A DNA stretch of 36,405 bases. Source: Ichthyophthirius multifiliis (lineage: Eukaryota > Ciliophora > Oligohymenophorea > Hymenostomatida). Positions 23,361 to 35,249 of this stretch are shown here, in pieces. Location of the stretch: positions 9,864 through 46,268 of the forward strand of contig NW_004085874.1 of NCBI RefSeq assembly GCF_000220395.1, written 5' to 3'. The position numbers and the translations under genes are program-made. Position 1 is the stretch's first letter, and the number at the start of each line of letters is the position of its first letter. A model generated the notes under the pieces. It saw only the letters and a program-made list of their open reading frames with translations, searched no databases and had not been told where the DNA came from.

Positions 23361-23896
23361 GAACATAATTTTTTTTTTTAATATATATAATAAAAATTAT
23401 AGATTTTTTTTTTTTTAATATATTATAATTCAAAAAAAATAAAATATATTTAATAATCTTTAGAATTTTATAAAAATAAATTTTTTAAATATAAAAATAT
23501 TTAATTAAATAAAATATTAAGAGCTAAAATATACATAAAAAATAAATTAAATATAAAAAATATAATAATATTAGATTATATATCATTATTATGTAATCAA
23601 TATCTTTGAATTACTTAAATATAAAAATATTTATTAAATATATTTATTAATATTATTTTTTATTTTTTTTAATATATATATATATAAAAATAATTATATA
23701 TACATATATACATATATACATATATACATATATACATATATACATATATACATATATATATATACATATATACATATATACATATATAAAAATCTACATA
23801 ATTTTATAAATATTTTTTATATTAAATTTATTTTTTATTTATTTTAATATTTTTACAAAAAATAAAATAAATATTATTTTAATTTATTTATTTTAT
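22531..23896. other. A/T-rich spacer between two minus-strand genes
   Basis: About 1.37 kb, no gene seen. It contains (TA)n near 23331-23360 and the 8-bp minisatellite at 23695-23788. It should hold the TMEM63 promoter (right of 22530) and the 3' end of the P2B pump gene. Confidence 0.7.
23695..23788. repeat. CATATATA minisatellite (8-bp unit)
   Basis: Roughly eleven tandem units of CATATATA, with one slightly longer TA step near 23755-23764. It is a distinct array rather than plain (TA)n, 110 bp beyond the pump gene's stop. No known function. Confidence 0.85.
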
Positions 23897-26800
23897 TCAT
23901 TTTTAACTAAAAGTATATTTTAAATAATTAAAACGAATAAAAAAATTACTAGAAAATTAATTTATAAATATAAAAATTACTATATTAATAATCCCAAGAA
24001 CTAAACAAAATAAATGATCTCCAAATTTAAGTTACACACATCCTAAATATTTTCCAAAATAACTAAAAACAATTAAATAAATTACCAAAAAAAATCCTAT
24101 TTATATTAAAAATACTGCCTTATTCCAAAAGAAATTATAAAAATCATATATATTTTTTTATAAACAAGTACTGCACAATATATTAAACAATTAAAGATAA
24201 ACAAGACAATTAAAACAAATAGTATACCTAACATTCCACAAATAAGAACCCTAATTTAAATCATAAAACCCAGAAAAAAAATCATCTAGATTTAAGTAAT
24301 AATTTAAATCCATAAATAATAAAAAGCATAAAGTCATAATCTAAAAAAATGTTTAAAAAATTATATTTTTCCACATTTCAGATGTTATAATATACTCTTT
24401 TTATGATAAAGGAGGTTCTTTTAGTAATTATTAAGACGGCTCTTCTCTTACCATTATATATGCTGCGAAATCATCTACTAGAATATTCAAAAAAAGAAAC
24501 TAGGCTGAATTAAACGGATGAAATTCATTTGAGAAAAACACATGTATGAATAAAATAAATATAATAACATAGTTTTATGAAAGTATCAACTAAAAATATT
24601 TCCTAATAAATTCATAAATATTCCTCGAATATAAAATAGCAGGTATTATAGAAGAAAAATTATCATTCTTTAAAATTATATCGGCTGCCTTTATATATAA
24701 ATAAAAGAAGAATATATTTATATGTCTAAAATTATTATAATTATTACTTATTTAACAACTTCATTACCACTTAAGCCCAATCCAATACCAACTTATGCTT
24801 TTTGTATAATTTAGAAATCCGCAGTATCATCTCCTGTAACTGCCACAATATATTTCAATTATCTAATTATTATTATTATATATTATATAAATAAAAAACA
24901 CATCTAAAAATATATAATATTTACATTAATCCTGTCACTAAAGCATCTTTAGCTTTTGAGGTTCCTTAACTAATAATTCTCAATTCTTTTATAAGTCTTT
25001 CAAAATTATGAATATCTCTTATCTTTTCTACCAACTATCCTCTCCCTAATTTTGAGCTATACTACCCGATTCCACTAATGCTATTTAAGAACTTCTCCGC
25101 ATCCAATATTGCCATATTATTTTCTTTGTATTTTAAATTTTAATTTAATAATCCAATAAGTTTTCCTGCCGCAATCGAAGTTTCTCTATTATCCCCAGTC
25201 AAAGCCCTAACTGTAATCCCTGCATGTTGGCATTTTTTTAAAGCCTCTGGAATATCTTACCTGAAATCATCCTTTATCCCCACCAAACCCAAAAACACTA
25301 GATCTTAATTCAACTTCTCTTCACTATAAATAACCTAACAATCATACTAAATATCTTTATACGCGAAGAGTATAATTCTCAAGCTTTCGTTTGCGCCAAA
25401 CAAATGTATTTAATTTCTAATTTAATTTTCAAAGACTAATTTAATTTAACATTAATGCCCTCTTTATTTCTGTATTCAGTACATTTATCCAGTATTAATT
25501 CTGAAGACCCTTTAAAATATACCCTTAAAATTCCTTATTTTTTTTAAAAAACAGTAATCATTCTTTTCTACTTAGAATTGTATGGATAAACCTTCTTTAT
25601 TCTTGACGAAAGCCTAAATTTCTCATAATCATATCCTAGCTTAAATGCATATTCTAATAAAGCTGATTCTATTGAAATTCCAGTCTTATCAACTAAATTT
25701 CTATTGATTTATAAAATATCAGTTGAATTAATGCATATATTCTCACATAAAATTTCCAAAGACCTATTATTCATAGAATGATAAACTAATGCCTCATTCA
25801 CATCTTTGAAAACCTGTTCATTAGCATATATTTTTTCCACAAAATTAATATTTTTGGTCACACACCCAGTCTTATCAGTAACAACTGAATCTACAAAAGC
25901 CAACCATTAAAAAGCCTATACATCTTTAACAATTATATCTTTTTAAAATAACTAATACATAGAATATGAAATATAAGTTCTATATCCTTAATATAGTCCG
26001 TCCTACATTAAATAAAACGAAATGGCCACAATCATTTGCACTGACAGTATAATTTCTTAAAAAATTTAAACATACAGTAACTTATCATGTTAAAACTGAT
26101 AAAAATTCTGATATATAGGCCATAAAAAAGTAAATAAAAAAACCACTAATAAACTCCTTTATCCACTTTTCCTTATTCTTCCTTGAATTTCTTTCAGTTT
26201 ATCCGACAAAGGGTTTTTTTGCATTATTATAGACTATTACTAAACCCTATTTATGAGTGTATTCTACCCCACACTACATACTAATAGCTCCCCTTGCCCA
26301 ATCATTATTTAAGATCCAGAGTAAATAAAACAATCTATATATATCTCGCCTCTTTCCTGAGCGGTTTTTTAAACTCCTTCCCTTCCACTAATTAAAGGAG
26401 ACTCATTTACTAATAAATCATTTGATTTTAATAATATTCCGTCTATATTTATTATATCTCCTGCTTCTATTAATAAAATATCTCCAACAACTAAATTAGA
26501 CGATTTTATATATTAAACTAGAGAATTTCTGACCACTTTTACTTTATGTTCTGTATTTTAAAAGACTAAATTAGCAAATTCAGTTTCATCTTTCCATTTT
26601 TTGAAAGTTTTGATAACTATACTCACTAAAAGCATAAAAACAGTCCCTATTTAAATTTAGTGATCTATATTAGGAGAAAGTATATGTTTAGTTTCATATT
26701 TCTAGAAAAACTTAAAAATAAATAAAATAAACGCAATGAATAGAATTACTAAAAAATTTTTCTTTGACAAGTTAACCCTTAAAATTTCTCTAAAAGTAAC

Positions 26801-27328
26801 TTATTTACCTCCTATAATTTTATTTTCTCCATAAAGCTATTTCCTTTAAAAAAAATCATTTTCATTATAAATATTTAAACCAGTTCTAATATCTATCCGA
26901 AGTAAATTAGCCAAGCCTTAAATTTCTCCTAATTTATGTAAGTATTTCCTTTATTTTCCTTATAAATATTCTCTTATATTACTGTTATTATTATTCTTGA
27001 TGTTTTAATTATTTTCATTTAAGTATTCAGTTGTATTATTTGTATCTATATGCGTATTTTAAGCTTATTTGCACATTTTGCATATACAATTTTATCCATT
27101 ATTTGTTTAATGGGGTATTACTTCTAGTTCTTCATCATCAATTTTTGAGTATTATTGCGGTAGTAAAAATAATTACAATAAGTCCTCATTTTTTAATTCA
27201 ATTGTTAATTGATTTTAAGGAACTTTTTTAAAACATTGAATTAAATGTGCCCTATCTTTTTTTAAAAGTAATGTTTGATATTGATTATATTAGTAATCTA
27301 TTAAATTATACTTTAAAGAACTTTGCAT
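23897..27328 (-). CDS. divergent P2B-type (PMCA-like) Ca2+-ATPase, catalytic motifs altered
   Basis: P-type ATPase of about 1,100 aa, best matched to plasma-membrane Ca2+ pumps. After an Asn/Gln-rich N-terminal extension of ~150 aa comes the PMCA-like GEIQGLANLLRIDIRTGL. The phosphorylation site is DKTGCVT (25865-25876) instead of DKTGTLT. Nucleotide-domain landmarks survive: ESALLEYAFKLGYDY, KVYPYNS, FKGSSE, GIKDDFRQDIPEAL and RALTGDN. Membrane part: NILVDDFAAYIMVREEP for M6 and YLWNVRYTICFN later. Two introns, 24863-24924 and 24689-24747, keep the frame. Several invariant motifs are changed (TGES to ISGRE, PEGLP to MQDGLY, GDGTND to GDDTAD), so transport activity is doubtful. One frame break lies near 25430-25455, best explained by one missing base in the TCTTTG stretch. 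It may be a specialised paralogue or a gene in decay. Confidence 0.85.
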
Positions 27329-27518
27329 TATATATATATATATCTATACACAAATACTTATATATGTTTAATAATTTATTGTATATATTTGTATTTTTAT
27401 ATTAATATTTTTAAAAAAATTAATATTAAATATAAATTTTATAATAATTAAATTTAACATATTAAATATATATAAATAAAAATAATTATATATATATAAA
27501 AAAAGTATTATAACAATA

Positions 27519-28481
27519 TCATTATTATTACTATTTTTTCATCATTTATTCCTTTTTCAAGAAATAACTAGTTAAATAATCCTAAACAAGTAACGTTATA
27601 GCCGCATGTGGAGCTACCCTTGCAATAAAAGTAGGGAACCCAACCCACAATCCAGTTATTCCCTCTCTTCTAACGCTAATAGTAAAACAATCACTAAACC
27701 CTCTATACATGAGATTTCCATTAGCATCCGGTCTTTATCTCTATAATTTAGTTTTAATATTATCACAAGGTAAACTCATAAAAGCCGCCACCACCCCCGA
27801 AACAGCTGACGCGAAAATTTTTGTAATTGCCTTATCATTTGTTTATGTATAAGCATTTATTCTTTCTTTAACTTCATCAAAAGTTGAAAGCATTCCCAAA
27901 TTCATGGTAAGGGCTCTCATAATAGTAGGCGAGCATCCTTTCCAGAGTGCTAAAATTCCCTCTTCATTTACTATTCTAAATAAGGCATCGAACACATTTT
28001 TATAATTTCTCCTTTAATCAAAAGGTAATATTGTATCTCCCTAAAAACGCACTAAAGCCAAATCTGCTGGATTCCCTATTATAGAAGCTATAAATCCAGC
28101 AGATAATGAACATATCGCCTTTTCACTTAAAGTAAGGTTTTAGCCTCCTTTTTTCATCTTTATGTTATCTGAAAATGTCCTAAAAAGACCTAAACGAGCT
28201 GTCGCATATAATGCTTGTCGTAATATTGCGGAATCTATACCCTTGTAAAGGCCTTTTATACCTTCTTATTTTATTACATCATTAGCGACTTGAACAGAGC
28301 TTATTTTATTACCTTTTTTTAATGTATTTGCTGATGTTTCTTCGGATATTATTTGAATGCGAACTTTTACAGTATCTATGGGTTAAATTATTAATGTGGC
28401 AAACATTCCTGAAAAACCGCCGGTAAAAAAAGGTCGTATTTTTTCGAATAATGTGGGTTAATTAAGAGGGACTTATGCCAT
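27519..28481 (-). CDS. mitochondrial carrier, 2-oxoglutarate/malate type (SLC25A11-like)
   Basis: Inner-membrane solute exchanger of 320 aa, one exon, intact. It shows the three-repeat carrier fold with signatures QPIDTVKVR, NPADLALVR and LPCDNIKTK in the odd-numbered helices. The middle repeat is especially like oxoglutarate carriers: LRQALYATARLGL, GNPADLALVRFQGD, LPFDQRRNYKNVFDAL and EEGILALWKGCSPTIMRA. The third repeat has YRGFSDCFTISVRREGITGLW and ARVAPHA. Each repeat ends in the usual EGxxGLYKG/LWKG/LWVG element. The stop is TGA after four consecutive Gln-type TAG/TAA codons. By family it would exchange 2-oxoglutarate for malate or a related dicarboxylate; the precise substrate is inference. 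It lies 190 bp upstream of the pump gene on the same strand and is divergent from the BRCT gene. Confidence 0.93.
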
Positions 28482-29169
28482 ATTTTTATTTTTTAATTTT
28501 TACAATAAATATTTTAATATATTAATTTTTAATTAATTAATTATTAACTCTTTATATTTTTTTCATTTTAATTTTTATTATTATATATACATAATAATCA
28601 TTTATATTTTTTCTGAAGTATTCAATTAAACACAAACAATAAACCTTTTTATTAAGAATAAATATTTATTAATAAATATTTAATATTTTTATTTAAAATT
28701 AAATATAATGACTATTATAAAATTATTAAAAATATATTATAAATCATTTATTAATAAAATTTAAACAAAAAATAAAAAATTAATATATATAAATATTTTT
28801 ATTTAATTTATTTTATTTTTAATATATTTTTTTTATAAAAATGAATTTTTTAATTTTAAAACAAATATTTTTTATTAATAAATTCATTATAATTATAATG
28901 TCGTATATATAATAAAAAACATACATTTTTAATAAATCCTACTATTTTTATATTTTTCATAAATATATATATATATATTTTTTTTTATATATAAATTTTA
29001 TTTTTATCAATATATAATTCTTATAATTCTAAAATCTATTTTTGTTAAATATTTTAATATTAGCAAAATATTAGTTAATATGTATTTTTATAAATAGAAT
29101 AAAAAAATCAAAAATTAATAATAATATATCTAAATATTCTAAAAAAAAAAATTATATATATATTTATTT
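28482..29169. promoter_or_regulatory. divergent intergenic region (carrier - / BRCT gene +)
   Basis: 688 bp of A/T-rich DNA between two divergent start codons, so it must contain both promoters. There is a short TA tract near 28965-28978. I see no defensible motif. Confidence 0.5.
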
Positions 29170-30160
29170 ATGTCGAAATCAAATAGTACTCAATAATTAA
29201 ACTAAGATGATAATTCATAAATTTCTAAATATAATTCTTAAGAAAAAATAAACATAAATTTTTATGAATAAATAAATTTAACGCCTGATTTATCATCAGA
29301 AAAAAAAAGTGTTTTCTAAATACAAATTCCATAATAGAAAAGACTCGAAAAATCCCACAAAAACGAAATTAAAAAAAACGAAAATAAAAAAAATCTATCA
29401 TTAGAAAATTTGTAAAAAAAACTATAAAAAAACCTCCCTTTAAAATAAAATAAATAATAATCTTAGCAAGATATAAAAAAGCTACCTTTATAAAACTATG
29501 TAATATATATAAAAAAATAGTCTTCAAAATATAAAATAAAAGTAAATTATGGTTGATGTAAGAACAGATGATGGTGAACTTATTTCTTAATGCTATTTCC
29601 CTTTACTTTAAAAACTAGGAGCTTTAGTAATAAAAAGATTTACACCTATATTAGATATAATTATTTGGAAAGATGGAAATACAAATAATTTTAATAAAGC
29701 AAAAGAATTAGGAATTATTGTTGTTAATACTGAATGGCTTAATTAATGCATTATTTAGAATATTTTTGTTGAAACAAAAAATTATTAAGTGAAATAAATT
29801 GATAATAATTATTTTATTTAGTAAAAGTCTAAATAAATTTTTTTAAAAGAATGGGGAGTTTCAAAGATATTTAAGGAATTAATTAATAAATAGGAATTTA
29901 ATTAAATACATTCATGTGATTAATTATAGTTTTATTATAAAAGTATCATTTAAGAGGTTTATTTTCAAAAATTAATGTTGTAAAATAATAAGTTTATAGA
30001 TAAAAAAACTAATCTTTATTTATATAATAAATTTCTTTTTAATAAAAAGTTTAAATTTTAATCATTTTTTAAAAACATTTAAGATAATTATAATGATTTT
30101 TTTTAATTAACTAATTATAATGTAAAAACTTTATATGATAATAAAAGTAAAAATGATTGA
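29170..30160 (+). CDS. BRCT-domain protein resembling microcephalin BRCT1
   Basis: Predicted nuclear protein of about 315 aa, two exons (29170-29499 and 29543-30160) around a 43-nt GTAATA..AAAAG intron that keeps the frame. The first ~110 residues are polar and Lys/Gln/Asn-rich, including the stretch PDLSSEKKSVFQIQIPQQKR. Exon 2 opens with a BRCT domain: VDVRTDDGELISQCYFPLLQ, KLGALVIKRF, IIIWKDGNTNNFNKAKELGI and VVNTEWLNQC. The DVRTxDG start, the (V/I)IWKDG box and the WLxxC end together resemble the N-terminal BRCT of microcephalin (MCPH1) more than other BRCTs. The remaining ~120 residues are Lys/Gln/Asn-rich with no second BRCT. A role in DNA-damage signalling or chromosome condensation would follow from the family, but orthology is not established. 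Confidence 0.8.
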
Positions 30161-30929
30161 AAAATATTTTTATTTTTTTAGATAAAATTAATTAGTTATA
30201 TTTTAATTAAGAAATAAAAATAAACATATTATATAATTAATATGTAAAAATATATATTATTAATTTATATATATATATATATATATTTATTTCTTTTTTT
30301 TATTTTTTATATTGTATCATGTATTTTTAAAATATTAATAAAATTATTATTATAATTTTTTAATTTAAATAAAATAAATATTATTAAATTAAATTATATA
30401 AATACATATATATATTTAATTATTATATTAATATAATTTTTTATTAATTCTTATATATATCTACACTATATAATTAATTATTTAAAATACTAAAGAATTA
30501 TATTTATAAATAATAAATATATATAAATAAAAAATATATTTATATTTAATATAATAATAATTGTAAAAAAAATTATATTAAAAACAAGAATAAATAAAAT
30601 AATATATTTTATTAAGCCGAAATTGAAAATAAAATATAAATAAGAAAGTGTAAAAAAGAAAATAAAATATTAACAAAAAAATAATTTATTAATATCAATA
30701 AAGGCTTGAAATTCTATAATATAATTATTTGAAATGTAAGAAAATATATTTATATAAATTAATAAAATATTCATACTTTTTATTATTATTATTATTATTA
30801 TTTTTTAAATAAAAAAAAAAAATTAAATAAAAAAATATATATTTACATAAATTAAATAAAAAAGAAAAATTATAAAAACACACATATATATAAATTTATT
30901 TTTTTAATTATATAATTTAATAAATATTT
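30161..30929. other. A/T-rich spacer between BRCT and bromodomain genes
   Basis: About 770 bp, no gene seen. Short TA tract near 30268-30287 and an ATT array near 30781-30802. It carries the promoter of the bromodomain gene at its right end; no motif is recognisable. Confidence 0.65.
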
Positions 30930-33184
30930 ATGTCTTCAAAATCAATAGAAGAATAAATTTTAGATATAATCGACAAACTCTATGAACTACAAAGTTTTCG
31001 AGATTTTCGCGATCCAGTAGATGTCTAAGCATTAGGTTTAACCGACTATTATGACATAATAAAGAATCCAACAGACATATCAACAATAAAAGTTAGAAAA
31101 AAATAAAAAAAAAAAATTATAATTAAAAAAATAAAATAAAAAAAGAATAATTTTTTAGATGGGAAATATAAATATATAAAACAAGTATATGATGACTTTA
31201 ATTTAATAATTAAAAATTGCAAAACATATAATCGTTTACCAGATCATCCAATAAATATTTGCGCCGATAAATTAAAATAAACATTCAACAAATATTTCTA
31301 AAAAATCGAGGAATCAAATAAAAACATAGGTTTCTATTTAATTTAAAGATAAACTAAAAAAAATATATATATAAAATAGATTTAAGTACATACGAATTAT
31401 AAATCGACTAAAATAATCTTACAAATAAACTCGAAAAAAAAAGAAAAAAAATTAGAAGGTTTAGACGAAAAAAATATCCTTTCTTAAGAAATAATTAAAA
31501 GAAAATAACTTCCCTAATTATCATCTTAAATATCATCATATTCAAATATTGAAACTAAGTAAATAAAAACTCAAGAGAGCAATATTTAATAATAAACATA
31601 ATAAACATAAACTTTTCAATAACTTCAAGAAGAGGAAATATATTTAAAAAACAAAAAAAATAACTAAGATTATTAAGAATTAATTTAGAAAATATTAGCC
31701 TTGAAATTCGTAAATAAAAGGATATTTTTAAAGACTAAGAGAATAAAGCTTAACTAAAAAAAATTACATTTAATAAAAACGAAGATTCTTTATAAAAACT
31801 TCTCTAAAAATAAAACATTACTACAGATTCTCCTTCTTTGTTTTTTGATGATATAATAATTAAAAAAAAAAAAGATATAAAAAATGAACCAATTTCTTAA
31901 AAATAAAAAGATAAGCATTTACCAAAAAATAAGACTCCAAGTGTACCTTCATCTTCTGATCTTTCTATAAGTAAGGAAAAAATTCCAAAACCGGAATTAT
32001 AAAAGTCTTAATTGACAAAAGCTTAGTAAATTATATAAAGCAATGAGGAAAAAAAAGGAAAGAATTAGAATAATAAAGACTAAAGGAAGAAATACAAAAA
32101 TAAAAAATGATTTAAAAATAATAAATTAATAATACTGAAGTCAAAATTAAGGATTCTTCAAATAAGCAATAAGATAAAATTAATAAAGTAAATGAAATTT
32201 CATTAGAAAAAAAAACTCAAGATAGACAATAGGAAAAAAGCTAAGAAAAAATAAAAAAAATTGATGAAAATCCTCAAAATAATAATGAGATTTCGCAAAA
32301 AAATCATTTATAAAAAGATAATTATCGAGAATAATTAAAAGACTAAATTTTAAAATAAAATACATAAAAGGAATCAACTTTAAAAGAAAATTCTATTAAA
32401 GATTAAAAAAATTCTAATATATCTAAAGATTAAACTATAGTATAATAAATATTAATATAGAAAGAATAAAATATAATATAGAAAGAATAAAATACAATAT
32501 AAAAAGAATAAAGTATTTCATAGAATGAATAAAATATTATTTAAAAAAATCAAAATATATCATAAAAAAACCAAAATAATTTCTAAAAGGAATAAAGTAA
32601 TTTAGTTAAATAAAAATAAATATTAACTTAATAAAAAGAGTAAATAATATCGCCAAAAGAATAAAAAAATTAATCAATAGAAAAAACAATTTAAACAAAA
32701 GAACAACCAATTCATTAAAAATAGTAAACATAATTAATAAAAGGATAGATTATATAAACAAAGGAATAAATAGAATAATCAAAAGAATAAATAATAACTA
32801 AATAGCAAATAAATTAATAATCAATAGAATTAACAGTATAATAACCAAAGTAACAATAGTCATAAATATCCAAAGAACAAACAATATAAAACAAAGATCA
32901 AAAAATCAAACAAAAAAATGCAACTTAAGATATAAATTAATTACACAAAGAATTAAAAGATAGTTTTATAATTTAAAAAGAAAATTAATAAGTCATTGAA
33001 AAATAAGAAAATTTAATATAAAATGATAATTAAACATAAGAAAAAAATATTAATACTACAACCCAAAAAATAGAAAAAAAAAGAGAAGAAGATTTTTAAG
33101 TAAAAACACAAATAATACAATAAACATATTAATAATAATAGGCATTTTAGTAAATATAATAATAGTAAGCATTTAAATTATAAC

Positions 33185-33221
<37 letters not shown>

Positions 33222-34170
33222 TTAATATTAATAATAATAATAATTAATAAAAGATTCATTGACTCGAATATAAATTACTCTCCCATAAAAACCTTAGTAA
33301 TATCAGTTTAAATTTTATTTAAATCGTAATAAACTAAACAAATTATATAAAGAATTAGTCTAACGAAAATAAAAAAATACCGTAAACTACTTGAGAAAAA
33401 CCTTCGAAAAATGCTTAAAGTATCAGAATTGCTTAAAAAATAATGGGAAAAAAAGCATCCTGATTAAGAATCAGAAACTCTTTCATATTTTATCACAATG
33501 TTAAGCGATATTGATAAAATAGTGCTAAATCTTGACATAAGGAAAGTTTAATTATTCTTAAAAATGTTTTTATATAGACTAAGAGACTTTTACTAAGACC
33601 TAAAGCATGAACATATTGAAAGATTAAAAAATACTTCTGATAAAATTTATAGAATAGTTTCTAGAGCAATAATATATAAGAGCCCAAGTAATATAAGGGA
33701 TTTTTCTTAAAATAAAATGCTTGAAATTTAGGCTAATACAATTGATATACTACCAGATGATCACCCTCATAAGAAATATTAAGTAGAAATTCAGGAATAT
33801 GAAAGAGAAATGAAATATTTTAGAAGAATGCTTTAAAGAGATATTAATAAAGTAAACGATTAACCTTTTATTTAATCTAATTAATAATTAAAAGATTATC
33901 CAATAAAAAAGTAGAAAATTAAATCTTATTATAATAATATAGGAGGAGGAAATTTTAATGAAAATAATGTCGAATTTGATGTCAGATTAGAAGATTTGAA
34001 AAATTTATAAACAAGAAGAAATTAAGGAAATGTAGTTGAAGAGAATAAATTGTTAGTTTTTGTAAATAATTATAACCAGAGTTTGGAAAATGCACTAAAT
34101 TAAAATAGTTTATAATTTTAAAAATTCTAAGATTTATATTAATAATAATAACAATAATAATAATAATAAC

Positions 34171-34203
<33 letters not shown>

Positions 34204-35249
34204 GCTTATTAAGTTTAGATAGTAATAAAAATAAGATTTAAAATAATAACATTATTTTAAAAAGAGATAAAAATAAATAATAAAATAAAGATAAAATTGT
34301 TCTTGATTTAGAAAATAATACTTTTGACCCTAATGTTGAAATTTCATTTTAAATTAATCAAAAGAATAATAATAAAAATAATTGCACTATTAATAATAAA
34401 TCTAATTTGTTATTTTTCTAAATATAAGAAGAAGAATAAGAATCAAATGAATTAGAATTAAACAATTTATAAATAAATAAACAATAAAGCTAACAAAAAA
34501 TAGAAAAAATCTAAAAATAAATAATACCTATTGATATTTAATTGAATAAGAATATTTTAGAAATCCTTAAATGTTAAAAACGAATAATAAACAAGAAAGT
34601 AAAAATTCATTTACCAAAATTAATTGCCTAAAAAAGCTTAAAATCTATTCAAAATATATAAATAAAAACTATTGACGTAATAGATTTTTTATAAAAAAAC
34701 AGTATAGAACATGATTAAAATTTCAAATATTTAAAAAGCCAAACTTCAAATTTTAAAATAAGACAAATTCATTAAATAAAATCAAATTTTAAAGGTTTTT
34801 TACACATCATTTTTTCTCTTGATATTTTTTTTCTGGATTAAAAACAAAAAGAAGAAAATTCAAAATAGAAAAATTACTTAAAATTTCAGATCTAAAATGT
34901 TTTAAATATTGATTAATTATAAGAATATGCAAATTCAGAGTTTATTATAAATAATATTATTACCGATATTAAGGAAAATAGGGATTAATATGAGCTTTTA
35001 TGCCCTGAAGATATGGAAGAGATAATTAAATATGTAGATTATTTAAAATTAATTACTTCATATAAAAATCCGGTTTAAGATTAATATTCTGGGCTAAGTG
35101 TTAATATAGAGTTTTGTAAAAAAAATGGAAATATTAATTTAGATAATAATAGTTAAAAACTAAATATTTCTATTATAACTCCTTTTGAAGTTTTAGAAGA
35201 TTTCTCTTTGAAAATTAAAAAATTAGATGTCTTTCCATTAAAAAAATGA
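30930..35249 (+). CDS. bromodomain protein with long Gln-rich and polyQ regions
   Basis: Large nuclear protein of about 1,400 aa. Exon 1 (30930-31091), a 54-nt intron (31092-31145), exon 2 (31146-31329), a 50-nt intron (31330-31379), exon 3 to TGA 35247-35249. A single bromodomain fills residues ~10-115: FRDFRDPVDVQALGLTDYYD, IIKNPTDISTIK, then YDDFNLIIKNCKTYNRLPDH, with the NCxxYN acetyl-lysine-binding Asn. Splicing the first intron gives STIK-NNFLDGKYKY, as in other bromodomains. The middle (32440-33250) is a Gln/Lys repeat region of 7-residue IQKEQNx units, then polyQ written in TAA. The C-terminal part has helical, charged sequence (LLKKQWEKKHPDQESETLSY), a second polyQ (34140-34200) and no domain I can name. 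It needs about four small frame corrections, all in A or T runs (near 31434-31451, 31684, 32049 and 33371). Confidence 0.8.
32455..32600 (+). repeat. 21-bp tandem repeat encoding IQKEQN-type heptads
   Basis: Six or so 21-bp units (ATATAGAAAGAATAAAATA-type) inside the bromodomain gene, translating to IQKEQNI, IQKEQNT, IQKEQSI, SQNEQNI, IQKNQNI and so on. Units decay toward the right. A Gln-rich seven-residue period suits a helical or coiled-coil segment. Confidence 0.75.
33181..33250 (+). repeat. TAA trinucleotide array = polyglutamine
   Basis: A run of TAA with a few CAA and TAT codons, in the coding frame of the bromodomain gene, so it is translated as polyQ in this code. In the standard code it would be a wall of stops. 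Confidence 0.85.
34136..34203 (+). repeat. second TAA/CAA array = polyglutamine
   Basis: About 22 consecutive TAA or CAA codons in the final reading frame of the bromodomain gene (after DLYQ and before SLLSLDSN). The TAA/CAA mix shows the two codons are interchangeable here. Confidence 0.88.

Noticed and set aside
26100-26150. A second frameshift in the P2B pump between M3 and M4
   Set aside because: Recounting the A run at 26136-26142 (seven bases) shows the frame is continuous.
31600-31760. A BET-type NET domain downstream of the bromodomain
   Set aside because: Only loose resemblance of charged helical sequence; no conserved NET positions can be matched and the frame is uncertain there.
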